Assembly (NCBI GenBank): GCA_004295085.1
Contig: SHNF01000012.1
Coordinates: 35,454 to 99,453, forward strand
Direction: 5' to 3'
Length of the DNA: 64,000 nt
Source of the DNA: Planctomycetota bacterium
GTDB lineage: Bacteria > Planctomycetota > UBA1135
Below the pieces are notes generated by a model that was not told the origin of the DNA, searched no databases, and was given only the letters and a program-made list of their open reading frames with translations. The position numbers and the translations under genes are program-made. Within the stretch, counting starts at the first letter, position 1; every line of letters starts with the position of its first letter. Positions 49,732 to 58,049 of the stretch are shown here, one piece after another.

Positions 49732-49962
49732 TGCAGGTGAGCACCGTGACGGCTGATCTGCCCTCGGTCGCTACGATGTGTCTCTCCGCGGTCATGACCC
49801 GTCCCTCGGTCATGACATCCGCTTCGAGGCCATGCAGGCGATGCTCGCAATGAATCCGAGACTGCAGGAGAAGGCGTCCTGGAGCCCGGGAGCACCGGCT
49901 CTCCGGGCTCCTCGTGCGCGAGGGATCGTCCGAGCCGCGCCCGACACACAGGAGGACTGACA
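49732..49962. other. Non-coding gap with paired palindromes and a hairpin
   Basis: GGTCATGACC (49790-49799), a perfect palindrome, recurs as GGTCATGAC 18 bp on (49808-49816), which could be a repressor site. A GGAGCCCGG ... CCGGGCTCC hairpin (49881-49911) may end the nitrilase-family transcript. AGGAGG before 49963 belongs to the next gene. Confidence 0.35.
49881..49911 (+). terminator. Hairpin after the nitrilase-family gene
   Basis: Arms GGAGCCCGG and CCGGGCTCC pair with a short GAG/CTC extension around a small loop, 150 nt past the stop. No T-run. Confidence 0.35.
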
Positions 49963-50313
49963 ATGCCTAAGCATCACATTTTCGCCATGCCATTTGCAAA
50001 GGTTTATCCGTTGTACGTTCAAAAGGCGGAAGGCAAGAAGCGTACGAAGGCAGAAGTTGACCAGATCATCTGCTGGCTGACGGGTTATGACCAGGCGGGA
50101 CTAAGGCGGCAAATCAAGCAGGAGGTCGATATTGAAACTTTCTTTGCTCAAGCCCCAGCCATTCATCCGAACAGTTCGCTGATCAAGGGCGTAGTGTGCG
50201 GTATTCGCGTCGAGGAGATCCAGGATCCGATGATGCAGAAAGTGCGCTATTTGGACAAGCTGATCGATGAGCTCGCAAAGGGAAAGGCGATGGAGAAGAT
50301 TCTGCGGACGTAG
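49963..50313 (+). CDS. DUF2200 family protein
   Basis: 116 residues; AGGAGG 8 nt before the ATG. The opening ([19 protein letters not shown]), [17 protein letters not shown] and the closing [18 protein letters not shown] fit the DUF2200 family, a widespread small cytoplasmic protein of unknown function. The gene is markedly AT-richer than its surroundings, which suggests recent transfer. Confidence 0.85.
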   Translation: MPKHHIFAMPFAKVYPLYVQKAEGKKRTKAEVDQIICWLTGYDQAGLRRQIKQEVDIETFFAQAPAIHPNSSLIKGVVCGIRVEEIQDPMMQKVRYLDKLIDELAKGKAMEKILRT

Positions 50314-50349
50314 CTCGTTCCGCCATGAGGACCGAGGGCGGTCGCTGCA

Positions 50350-50610
50350 TCAATCCGGCAGCAGCGCCCGCAGCTCCGCGGCCTGCTGGTCGTGTCCGCC
50401 GGCAGGATCGAGCGCGTGCCCAGCCTCGAACAGCGACAGGAGCTGGCTCAACACCTTCTGAGTGCGCGAATCCGCGTCGCCGAGCGTCGCGCGGCGGGCC
50501 GACAGCAGCTCGCGGAGGAGCGACTCGGCCTCCGGCAGGTTGCCCTGCGCGCGCAGGAGCCCGGCCAGGACGTTGATGCTGTCGAGCGCGTAGAGCATGT
50601 TGCAGTGAGT
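50350..50610 (-). pseudogene. Remnant of a tetratricopeptide-repeat protein
   Basis: About 82 residues (MLYALDSINVLAGLLRAQGN ... LSLFEAGHALD) match one and a half kinesin-light-chain-type TPR units. The repeat is entered in the middle: a typical HPxTLYAL start is replaced by THCNMLYAL with no good start codon. It looks like the C-terminal end of a longer protein, such as the TPR tail of a protein kinase, cut by rearrangement. Confidence 0.55.
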
Positions 50611-50735
50611 TCCGACCGGGCGCGCGCCCTGGCGGTACCGGGTTGGCTATGATGCAGTGAGCGCGGCACTCCGCCGGGCTGCCGCGAGGCTTCTCGCTCG
50701 TGGCTTTCGCGCTCGAACCTGCTCCGCTGCGGACC

Positions 50736-51038
50736 ATGGCCGACAAGAACGACTCCGAAAAACGCGGCTCCGGCGCATTCAGGTTGTGCCTGCTCGTGGT
50801 CATCCTGCTGCTCATCCCGACCACCATGGAGCAGCTCGAGATGCACCAGGAGACCGTGCGGATGGTGGGACGCGTCTGCGTCGGAATCGCGGGCCTGCTC
50901 TTCCTCTACGGGCTGTTCTCGAAGGTCCTGCGCTTCGCGGGCCTGCTCCTCCTGGTCCTGATCGGCGTGCGCGCCCTCGCCAACGAGGGCGTCATCGAGA
51001 TCCCGAAGGTGCGCGAGATGATCGCGGCGAATCGCTGA
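50736..51038 (+). CDS. Small two-helix membrane protein
   Basis: 100 residues, ATG at 50736. Two hydrophobic segments (about 16-32 and 50-78, the latter possibly two helices) lie between a charged N-terminus and an EIPKVREMIAANR tail. A TATGAT box lies 82 nt upstream (50648-50653). No family recognised. Confidence 0.5.
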   Translation: MADKNDSEKRGSGAFRLCLLVVILLLIPTTMEQLEMHQETVRMVGRVCVGIAGLLFLYGLFSKVLRFAGLLLLVLIGVRALANEGVIEIPKVREMIAANR

Positions 51039-51050
51039 GAACGGAGGGAC

Positions 51051-51335
51051 CTACTCCAGCCGTGCCGCGACGATCCGGACGTCCCGCTGCGCGAGGGTCA
51101 CGGCTCGCACCGCGCCGTCCTTCCCGCGATCGAAGGTAAGATCCGCGCGCTCCGTGCCCGTGATGCACACGAACGCCGCTCCGCCGCGCGGGACGAGCTC
51201 GACCGGATCCTGCTCCGGGAACTCCGCGAACAATTTGTCCTTCTCGCGCCGCACGCGGAACTCGAATCCAGCGGCGTCGCCCTCCTCGACGCGGTAGCGC
51301 CCGGCGAACGCGTCGAACGTGCCCGGGTCGACCGT
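51051..51335 (-). pseudogene. DUF3471-like beta domain cut off from the cupin gene by an in-frame TGA
   Basis: An open frame of about 94 codons (VDPGTFDAFAGRYRV, FEFRVRREKDKLFAEFP, DRGKDGAVRAVTL) resembles the small C-terminal beta domain (DUF3471-like) of secreted hydrolases. It has no start codon before an internal GTG at 51254. It is in the same frame as the upstream cupin gene and separated from it only by that gene's TGA (51339-51341). A nonsense mutation in a longer protein, or a stranded domain, would explain this. Confidence 0.5.
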
Positions 51336-51338
51336 CCC

Positions 51339-52193
51339 TCACTTCCCGGCGAGATCGCCGAGGAAGCCCGGGAGATCCGCGGACCTGCCGCGGGTCTCGC
51401 CGCCGAAGCCCCACTCGCCCGACTCGAGCACCCAGACCTGGTGCGTGTAGCCGCCCTTGCCGGCGTGAAGCGTGAGGACCCACCGGAACTGGGTGCCACT
51501 CGGCGCGGCCGCGCCCTGCGCCGCCTGGCCGGACTTGAGGGCACCGAGGATGCGCTTCACTCCGGCGGGGTCCGTGACCTTCTGTCCCGGCGCGGCCGCC
51601 TCGCCCGGCCGCCCAGCGGGCGCGACCTCGACCGCCTCGATCGGGACGCCTTGGATCTCGAGCAGGTCCTGCTCGGAGCCGGCCGGCTTCGGAATCGTCG
51701 TCTCGCCCGGCTCCTTCGCCGCGGGCGGCGCGCCCGCCCAGTGGATGTCGAACGGGCCGTCGGCGCTGATCGCGATCATGGATCCCTCGGTGAACGTGGC
51801 GCGGTGGATGAGGCGCGACGGCGTGTAGGTGAACGAACCGGGGCCGAGGTCGATCTTCTTGCCTTCGCACTCGACCGTGAACGTCCCCTTCATGACCGTG
51901 ACCGCCTCGTTCGGCGTGTGCCAGTGCCAGGGGACTACGGCCTGCTTCGTCGCGCGGACCAGGAGCTGCGTGGCCTGCGTCTTCGGGTTCACGTGGACCA
52001 CCGCCAGGTCAGGGCCGTCCGCGCCGAGATCCGGAAAGGCCTTCTCCCACTTGATGTCCTCGGCGCGGAGGCTGACCGGGCACTTCGAGGGATCCGGGCA
52101 GCCCTGAGGCGGTCCTCCGGCGGTCTGCGCCAACGCGAAGGCTGCGGCCGCGAGAATGGCGGCCGCGACGATCGAGAGTTTGAGCGTGCTCAT
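51339..52193 (-). CDS. Secreted cupin-domain protein
   Basis: 284 residues; AGGAGG before the ATG lies inside the end of the upstream oxidoreductase gene (ATGA overlap). Signal peptide MSTLKLSIVAAAILAAAAFALA. Residues about 60-150 form a cupin with VVPWHWHTPNEAVTVMKG (metal His/His/Glu set) and PSRLIHRA (second His). A second part (about 165-284) ends LPGFLGDLAGK. The cupin may be an enzyme or a sensor; the substrate is unknown. Confidence 0.75.
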   Translation of the reverse strand: MSTLKLSIVAAAILAAAAFALAQTAGGPPQGCPDPSKCPVSLRAEDIKWEKAFPDLGADGPDLAVVHVNPKTQATQLLVRATKQAVVPWHWHTPNEAVTVMKGTFTVECEGKKIDLGPGSFTYTPSRLIHRATFTEGSMIAISADGPFDIHWAGAPPAAKEPGETTIPKPAGSEQDLLEIQGVPIEAVEVAPAGRPGEAAAPGQKVTDPAGVKRILGALKSGQAAQGAAAPSGTQFRWVLTLHAGKGGYTHQVWVLESGEWGFGGETRGRSADLPGFLGDLAGK

Positions 52194-53632
52194 GCTGGCC
52201 TCCTGTATGAGGATGGCTGGATGTTCTTGTTGTGGTGGAACACGTTGTCAGGGTCGTACCTGGCCTTGACCTCGGCGAGCCGCCGGTAGATCCGATCGCC
52301 GTAAGCCTCTCGAACCCGGCTGGAGTCGTCGTCGGAATCGAGGAAGTTGACGTAGACGCCGCCCGCGCGGTGCGGTTGGAGGGCTTGGAGGAACCGCCGC
52401 GCCCAAGCGGTCTCAGCCGCGGCGTGCTCGCCGGACTCGTCAGGGAGCCACACGGCGTCGATGATGATGTTGTGGGCCACGTCGCGACCGGCGTAGGCGG
52501 TGGAGTCGTGCGGGACTCGGGCGACGGCGCCGCCCATGTGAAACATCGCCGCGTACGACCGCGGCGAGCTGGCGGCGTAGGCGTGATCGGCGATGACGGC
52601 GATGGCATCGTCGGATAGCCCGGCGAGGTTGGTCGCTTTCCAGTAGTAGTGCCAGCCATGGAGGACGGTGGCGTCGAGGCCGCCCTGGAAGGCGGCGTAC
52701 GGCGCGGGTGCGAGCAGATCAACGAGCGGCGTCCCAAACCGGCGGAGGGCCGCCACCGCACGCTCGCCGTCTTCGACGGAGCCGGCGTAGCAGCAGGCGA
52801 CGGCGATGGCTGGCCGCCAGTGCAGGTCCGCGGGGATGACCGCCAGCGGGGGGACGGTGCCGAGCCTGATGACGCTGCCGAGCTCGTCGGGTGCCTCGGC
52901 GGCGAAGTCGCGGTAGAGGCGCAGCACGTCGGCGGTGTCGTCGGCAGCCCAGAAGACGGGTCCGGCCATCACGGTCGGGCCGACGGGGTGCAGCGCGAAC
53001 CGGAACGAGGTGACGACGCCGAAGTTGCCGCCGCCGCCTCGCAGCGCCCAGAACAGATCGGGGTGTTCGTCGGCGGACGCCCGGACGATGCTGCCTTCCG
53101 CGGTGACCACCTCGGCGGCCAGCAGGTTGTCGATGGTGAGCCCGTGCTTGCGCATGAGGAAGCCGAGGCCGCCGCCGAGGGTGAGGCCGGCGACGCCGGT
53201 GTGGCCCACGATGCCGCCGGTGGTAGCCAGACCGTGGGCCTGCGTCTCGTGGTCGACGTCGCCCCACAGGGCACCACCCTGCACCCAGGCCGTGCGACCG
53301 GCGGGGTCGACCCACTCGGCCCGCATCGCCGAGAGGTCGATGACGACCCCGTCGTCGCAAACCGCGGTGCCGGCCACGTTGTGGCCCCCGCCCCGTACGG
53401 CGATCTCCAGATCGCGCTCGCGCGCGAAACGCACCGCTGCGACCACGTCGGCCAAGCCCGTGCAGCGGGCGATGCAGGCCGGATGGCGGTCAATCGCGCC
53501 ATTCCAGACCCTGCGAGCAGTGTCGTAGCCGGGGCTGGTTGGCAGCAGCAGCTCTCCGCGGAACGATCCGCCGAGCTCGTCGGACGCAATCGGCTCCAGG
53601 GGCGGTGTCTGTGATGTCCTGGTAGCAGTCAT
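52190..53632 (-). CDS. FAD-linked oxidoreductase (berberine-bridge-enzyme-like)
   Basis: 480 residues from the ATG at 53632. FAD-binding type 4 domain with IAVRGGGHNVAGTAV (the His is the site of covalent FAD in this family), LTLGGGLGFLMRKHGLTIDNL and ALRGGGGNFGVVTSF. The C-terminal BBE segment is AYGDRIYRRLAEVKARYDPDNVFHHNKNI. These enzymes oxidise alcohols, sugars or alkaloid-like compounds. It is divergent from an HxlR regulator, which probably controls it and the downstream cupin. Confidence 0.9.
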   Translation of the reverse strand: MTATRTSQTPPLEPIASDELGGSFRGELLLPTSPGYDTARRVWNGAIDRHPACIARCTGLADVVAAVRFARERDLEIAVRGGGHNVAGTAVCDDGVVIDLSAMRAEWVDPAGRTAWVQGGALWGDVDHETQAHGLATTGGIVGHTGVAGLTLGGGLGFLMRKHGLTIDNLLAAEVVTAEGSIVRASADEHPDLFWALRGGGGNFGVVTSFRFALHPVGPTVMAGPVFWAADDTADVLRLYRDFAAEAPDELGSVIRLGTVPPLAVIPADLHWRPAIAVACCYAGSVEDGERAVAALRRFGTPLVDLLAPAPYAAFQGGLDATVLHGWHYYWKATNLAGLSDDAIAVIADHAYAASSPRSYAAMFHMGGAVARVPHDSTAYAGRDVAHNIIIDAVWLPDESGEHAAAETAWARRFLQALQPHRAGGVYVNFLDSDDDSSRVREAYGDRIYRRLAEVKARYDPDNVFHHNKNIQPSSYRRPA

Positions 53633-53751
53633 CTCGTCCCCCCAGCTATGCCGGTGACGCGTAGGCACGCCACGTCGATCGCCGACGCCTCGGATATCGG
53701 CGTCCGTGCAGCCATGCGAGCAACGTAGGCGTGCCGGCCCGGGACTGACTA

Positions 53752-53766
53752 GTTCTACTTTCGAAC
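53752..53766. promoter_or_regulatory. Possible HxlR operator
   Basis: Inverted repeat GTTC-N7-GAAC inside the divergent region between the oxidoreductase and the HxlR gene. Position fits a binding site for the winged-helix dimer; no experimental or comparative support. Confidence 0.3.
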
Positions 53767-53806
53767 CAACTGGTGCGAATCGAAGACCTACCGCGCGTCC
53801 CGCGGC

Positions 53807-53812
53807 TAGAAT
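53807..53812 (+). promoter_or_regulatory. Candidate -10 box TAGAAT
   Basis: TAGAAT ends 9 nt before the HxlR ATG at 53822; no ribosome binding site in between. Confidence 0.45.
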
Positions 53813-53821
53813 GGCGGCGCG

Positions 53822-54580
53822 ATGCGCAACAATGCGCAGTACTGCCCGGTCGCCAAGGCCACGGAGACCCTCGGTGACCGTTGGACGCTTCTGATCGTGC
53901 GCGAGATGCTCGGCGGCGCGAGCGGCTTCAACGAGCTGCAACGCGGCCTCCCAGGGATCTCGCGCTCGGTGCTCACCGATCGCGTGCGCGCGCTCGAGCG
54001 GGCCAAGGTCATCGAGCGCAGGACGGGCCCCAAAGGCCGCACCCTCGAGTATCGCCTCACGCCTGCCGGCCGTGACCTCCAGCCGGTCGTGCAGGCGATC
54101 GGCGAGTGGGGGGCGACTTGGTCGCTCACCGAGCCGCGCCCCGAGGAAGTCGATCCCTACCTGTTGATCGTCTGGATGGCCCGCCACGTCGATCGCCAGC
54201 GGCTCCCACCCAACCGAACCGTGGTCCAGTTCGACTTTCGCGACCCCAAGGGCCGTTACTGGATGGTCCTCGAGCCCTCCGAGGTTTCAGTCTGCCTCCA
54301 GCATCCCGGTTTCGACGCCGACCTCGAGGTCATGGTCGACACTGCCACGCTCTACCGCGTGTACCTGGGACGGGCCGAGCTGGGCGGCGCGATTCGAGCC
54401 GGCCAGCTGACGCTGAGCGGCCTGCCGACGCTGCAACGCGAATTCGGCCACTGGTTCACCTGGAGTGCCTTCGCCCCGGCCAGCCGCTCGGCGCAGGAGC
54501 GCCGCACAGCCGCCTCACGCCTTGCCAGCCCTCATCGCGTACGGATCGCCGAAGACACCGATCCGGGCACCGGGGGATAG
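53822..54580 (+). CDS. HxlR-family winged-helix transcriptional regulator
   Basis: 252 residues. Residues 1-100 form the HxlR winged helix: CPVAKATETLGDRWTLLIVREML, FNELQRGLPGISRSVLTDRV, and the wing TLEYRLTPAGRDL. The conserved Cys8 is the redox- or electrophile-sensing residue in several HxlR proteins. The C-terminal half (about 120-225) resembles an SCP2-like sterol-binding fold sometimes attached to HxlR proteins and may bind a ligand. It probably represses the divergent oxidoreductase-cupin operon. Confidence 0.85.
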   Translation: MRNNAQYCPVAKATETLGDRWTLLIVREMLGGASGFNELQRGLPGISRSVLTDRVRALERAKVIERRTGPKGRTLEYRLTPAGRDLQPVVQAIGEWGATWSLTEPRPEEVDPYLLIVWMARHVDRQRLPPNRTVVQFDFRDPKGRYWMVLEPSEVSVCLQHPGFDADLEVMVDTATLYRVYLGRAELGGAIRAGQLTLSGLPTLQREFGHWFTWSAFAPASRSAQERRTAASRLASPHRVRIAEDTDPGTGG

Positions 54581-54659
54581 TCGCTTCGTCTTCCGACCAG
54601 CAGGTGTCGATCTGACTCCGGCCCGTTCGACCAGGAGGTGCCTGCAGCCATAAAGTGCC

Positions 54660-55094
54660 ATGACCTTCCGAGCGTCACTCAAGTTCGCAGCACCTCCGTC
54701 GAGTGTCTTTGCCGCGTTCGAGGACGGCGCTCGCCTGGCGGTCTGGTGGGGACCGGGAGGCTTCACCAATACTTTCAAGACCTTTGAGCTCAAGCCAGGC
54801 GGGAAATGGTCGTTCGTGATGCACAGGCCGGACGGGAAGAACTATCCCAATGCAATCGTCGTTGCGGAGATCGAGCCGCTCAAGAAGATCGTCATCCAGC
54901 ACGTGTCACAGCCACGGTATCTCCTGACCGTGACTCTGGAGCTGACTGCTGACGGCGGGACCTTGGTCGGATGGAACCAGGAGTTCGAGAATCCTGAGCT
55001 TGGCCGCCGCATGGAGCGGATCCTGGTTCCGGCGAACGAGCAGCTTCTGGATCAGTTGTCGGCGGAGGTGTTGCGCGGACATGGCGGCGACTGA
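54660..55094 (+). CDS. SRPBCC (AHSA1/START-like) domain protein
   Basis: 144 residues. RASLKFAAPPSSVFAAFEDG, AVWWGPGGFTNTFKTFELKPGGKW and LVGWNQEFEN are typical of AHSA1-type SRPBCC proteins, which hold hydrophobic ligands in a helix-grip fold. A GGAGG lies about 20 nt upstream, too far to be ideal. Function unknown; possibly linked to the neighbouring HxlR gene. Confidence 0.8.
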   Translation: MTFRASLKFAAPPSSVFAAFEDGARLAVWWGPGGFTNTFKTFELKPGGKWSFVMHRPDGKNYPNAIVVAEIEPLKKIVIQHVSQPRYLLTVTLELTADGGTLVGWNQEFENPELGRRMERILVPANEQLLDQLSAEVLRGHGGD

Positions 55095-55118
55095 CCTTGG
55101 GCCTCGGGCGGCGCCGGT

Positions 55119-55124
55119 TAGAAT
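55119..55124 (+). promoter_or_regulatory. Candidate -10 box TAGAAT
   Basis: TAGAAT 63 nt before the DUF1801 gene, which also has a proper ribosome binding site. Confidence 0.3.
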
Positions 55125-55187
55125 GGCGCGCGTCCGCATTGGAACCGCGGCGAGGCATCTGATCCAGGTCGGCAGGAGGAGGTTTCC

Positions 55188-55655
55188 ATGAGCCCGAAGA
55201 AGGCCACGCAGAAGTCCGCCAAGAGCACCACCGCGAGCAGCAGGACGTCCAAAGGATTCACGGCCGAGGAACGCGCCGCGATGAAGGAGCGCGCCCAGGA
55301 GCTGAAGGCGGGCGCGGACAAGGCGGACGGGGAAAGCGCCGTGCTTGCGAAGATCGCCGAGATGCCGGAACCGGAGCGCGCCATGGCCAAGCGCCTTCAT
55401 GCAATCATCAAAGCCAGCGCACCGGTCCTCTCGCCGCGGCTATGGTACGGGATGCCCGCGTATGCCAAGGAGGGAAAGGTCGTCTGCTTCTTCCAGAGCG
55501 CGCACAAGTTCAAGACGAGGTACTCGTCGTTCGGCTTCAGCGACGCGGCCAGCCTCGACGAAGGCGCCCTGTGGCCGGTCGCCTTCGCGCTGAAGGAGTT
55601 GACCGCCGCCGAAGAGGCAAGGATCGGCGCGCTCGTGAAGAAAGCGGTGAGCTGA
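55188..55655 (+). CDS. DUF1801 (YdhG-like) protein with basic N-terminal tail
   Basis: 155 residues; GGAGGAGG just upstream fixes the start. Residues 1-25 are Lys/Ser/Thr-rich. The core [39 protein letters not shown] and the [22 protein letters not shown] end fit the DUF1801/YdhG family, which includes an iron chaperone-like fold in Bacillus. Function here unknown. Confidence 0.75.
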   Translation: MSPKKATQKSAKSTTASSRTSKGFTAEERAAMKERAQELKAGADKADGESAVLAKIAEMPEPERAMAKRLHAIIKASAPVLSPRLWYGMPAYAKEGKVVCFFQSAHKFKTRYSSFGFSDAASLDEGALWPVAFALKELTAAEEARIGALVKKAVS

Positions 55656-56140
55656 GGGCCGGTCCAAAGGGCTCACATCACACAAGCAGGTATGCTCAAT
55701 GGCGTTGGCGTGGGCGCAACGTCGAGCTTTCCGAACCAGCGGGAGACACTCACGGCGGCTTGCCGTCGTCCCCGCTGAGGATCGGTCCTTCGACTCGGTC
55801 GTGTCCAGCTTCGGCGCAATGTTCGCGCCGAAGCCGTTCGTCGTCGCCCAAGAGATCGTGCGCGTCGTCTGGCGCGGCGGCCGGATCATCATGGGCGACT
55901 GGATTCCGAACGATCCGACCTTTCGTGCCGCTGCCCTTCGATCCGAAGCAGCTCAAGGGCATCACCGAGAAGCTGATCGCCTCGCACCACGAGAACAACT
56001 ACGGCGGAGCGGTCCGCAGGGGCGAGCGGCAGGCGCCGGGTGACCAGTCTCGCGAGCCGGGAGCGCTCGGCGCCGCCTTGACGGCGTCCTCGCCGAGCTC
56101 GGGCGCCTCGGCCACCGCGAGCGTGTCCATCCCTTCGACC
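55656..56140 (+). pseudogene. Junction of methyltransferase and Fe-superoxide dismutase remnants
   Basis: Two partial genes meet head to tail. Around 55780-55920 one frame reads [20 protein letters not shown] and [16 protein letters not shown], the middle of a class I SAM methyltransferase. From 55922 another frame reads [20 protein letters not shown] then [13 protein letters not shown], the N-terminal helix of an Fe-type superoxide dismutase with the metal-His region. Neither has a full start or end. The rest to 56208 shows no gene. Confidence 0.6.
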
Positions 56141-56208
56141 GTTTGATACACTCGCCGCCCCCACGCGGCTTTCCGCGCAACCTCCTCCATCTACGGAGCC
56201 CCCCTGCA

Positions 56209-56808
56209 ATGAGCATCACGACCCTGCGGTTCCTCCAAGCCGCGTCGCTGTGCGCGCTCTTCTCGCTCGGTTCTTGCCAGTCCGGCCACTCGGAGTCGCC
56301 TCCGCCCCCCCAGATGGGGCCCGTCCGGCTCACCAACGAGTTCCAGGCCGTCGCCGAGGTGGTGGCGATCGAGCGCGACCAACGGCTGGTCACGCTGCGC
56401 CGCGCCGACGGCAGCCTGTTCGTGGTGCGCGCCGGGGATGGCGTGCGCAACCTCGATCAGGTCGCGGTCGGTGACGACCTGCGCATACGCTACCGCGAGG
56501 AGCTGACCGCGGTGCGCAGCGCGAAGGACCCGGAGTCCGAGCCGGCCGAGATCGCGCTCGCCGGCGTGCGCGCGCCGCTCGGGGAGAAGCCCGCCGGAGG
56601 CGTCGGCATGAGCTTCCGCCTCGTGGTCCGGATCGAGTCGATCGACCTCGACCGCGACATCGTCGTCTTCTCGCCGGGCTCGGGCGAGTTGATCGCGCAC
56701 AGGATCGTCACCGCGGAAGGCCGCGCGTTCGTCCGCACCTTGGAAGTCGGCAACACGGTCGAGCTCACCTACGCCGAGATGCTCGCCCTGTCGGTCGAGG
56801 AGCTCTAA
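56209..56808 (+). CDS. Lipoprotein of unknown function
   Basis: 199 residues. The signal sequence (MSITTLRFLQAASLCALFSL) ends in the lipobox LGSC, so it is anchored by a lipid at Cys23. The rest is beta-rich with two repeated patterns, VVAIERDQRLVTLRRADG and RIESIDLDRDIVVFSPG, each followed by a V-(A/G)-DD-like or VGNT turn, suggesting two similar small barrels. No family recognised. Confidence 0.7.
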   Translation: MSITTLRFLQAASLCALFSLGSCQSGHSESPPPPQMGPVRLTNEFQAVAEVVAIERDQRLVTLRRADGSLFVVRAGDGVRNLDQVAVGDDLRIRYREELTAVRSAKDPESEPAEIALAGVRAPLGEKPAGGVGMSFRLVVRIESIDLDRDIVVFSPGSGELIAHRIVTAEGRAFVRTLEVGNTVELTYAEMLALSVEEL

Positions 56809-57121
56809 CTCGCTTCTGGCGGACCACGATCGGGGGGCCGAAGGGCAGCCGGTCGTTGAACGAGCCCGTCCCGAAGGCGTATCGGGGCACGCCATCGCCG
56901 GTGCGCATCGTGCCCGGGTCGTAGGCGGAGATCCAGTAGCCGCAGAACGAGCGGTAGTGCGAGGGATACATGCCCGGCGTCCACGTCACCTCCTTGCGGA
57001 CGCCGGCCACGCGCTGCACGGACGGATCCGCGCCGAGACAGGCGACGAAGACCTTCCGGAACTCGGGCAGCGTCTGGACGGAGGGATCGAGCCCTTGATC
57101 GCGGCCCTCGAATCGGTCCAA
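56765..57121 (-). CDS. Possible small protein of unknown function
   Basis: 118 residues from a TTG at 57121 with GGAG 10 nt upstream. The composition is that of a real protein, not of the Arg/Ala-rich shadow frames: LPEFRKVFVACLGADPSVQR, GMYPSHYRSFCGYWISAYDP, RYAFGTGSFNDRLPFGPP. It overlaps the end of the convergent lipoprotein gene by 44 nt. Its short start region suggests it may be a truncated copy of something longer. Confidence 0.4.
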   Translation of the reverse strand: MDRFEGRDQGLDPSVQTLPEFRKVFVACLGADPSVQRVAGVRKEVTWTPGMYPSHYRSFCGYWISAYDPGTMRTGDGVPRYAFGTGSFNDRLPFGPPIVVRQKRVRAPRPTGRASRRR

Positions 57122-57148
57122 ACACTTCTCCAACTGCAAATACTGGGC

Positions 57149-57154
57149 TAACCT
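57149..57154 (+). promoter_or_regulatory. Candidate -10 box TAACCT
   Basis: TAACCT ends 6 nt before the ATG at 57161, with no ribosome binding site. Confidence 0.35.
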
Positions 57155-57160
57155 CTCGCG

Positions 57161-57928
57161 ATGCCCTTTCTCCGGATCCTCCGTCTCGCCGCCGTTCCGT
57201 TCGTCTGTCTCGCTTGCAGTGCCACGAGATCGTCGCCTGCGGCGCCGGATCTCGTGGCGAGCTCCGGCGATCTCCCGCCGCGGGGAGAGTTTCGCGTTCC
57301 GCGCCAGCAGCCGGACGAGCGGCCCATCCAGCGCCGGCCGGGCATGGACTGGCAGGTGGGACAGGCGCTGCTGCAGGGCTTTGTCGGCTGGAGCGCGTTC
57401 ACCGACGTCGAGGTCGACGGCGGCACCACCGATGTTGACGGCGACAGCGGCGATCTGGACTCGATCCCGCTGATCGGCGGCGGCGGACAGTTCAAGCTCG
57501 GCGGCGAGCGTCTCGACTTCGGGCTCGAGGGCCTGCTCTCGTTGGGCGGGCGCGCCAACGCTACGGCCTTCGCCGCGGGTGGCGGCGGCGCAGCGGTGGC
57601 CGTGGACGTCGACCTGCTCCTGTTCGAGCTCTACGGCGGGCCGTTCGCCAGCATGTTCCTCGGCGAGAAGCTGCGCGTCTACGCCGCCGGGGGGCCGCTG
57701 ATGCAGTTCGCAGAGTACGACCAGCAGGGTGGCACTTTCGACAACGACGGCTCCGGCTTCGGCGCCGGCTTCTACGCGCGCACCGGTCTCGAGTTCGTGC
57801 TGCCGTCGCGCACGCTGGTGGGCTTCGGCGTGCGCTGGTCGGACTCTTCCGTGGACCTCAGCGGCGGGCTCGGCGACCTCGAGATCCAAGGGCTGGAGGC
57901 GCTGATCACGGTGAGCGTCGGGCTTTGA
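57161..57928 (+). CDS. Outer-membrane beta-barrel lipoprotein
   Basis: 255 residues. Lipobox VCLAC at residues 15-19 after a basic, hydrophobic leader. From residue 65 to the end there are alternating amphipathic strands with Gly/Asp turns, such as DIVxxGGGGQFKLGGERLDFGLEG-like stretches, and a final strand ALITVSVGL ending in a hydrophobic residue, as in eight-strand barrels. No porin family recognised; probably a surface structural protein. Confidence 0.65.
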   Translation: MPFLRILRLAAVPFVCLACSATRSSPAAPDLVASSGDLPPRGEFRVPRQQPDERPIQRRPGMDWQVGQALLQGFVGWSAFTDVEVDGGTTDVDGDSGDLDSIPLIGGGGQFKLGGERLDFGLEGLLSLGGRANATAFAAGGGGAAVAVDVDLLLFELYGGPFASMFLGEKLRVYAAGGPLMQFAEYDQQGGTFDNDGSGFGAGFYARTGLEFVLPSRTLVGFGVRWSDSSVDLSGGLGDLEIQGLEALITVSVGL

Positions 57929-58049
57929 GCCCGTGCGGCTGCTCGAGGAAGCCCGGCCCGGCGGTGTGCGGGTGCGGAACTTGACCGAGGTTGAGCAGGC
58001 GGGTACGAACTGGCGGGCCGATGCAGCGGTCGGCCCCCTTCGGAGGCCC

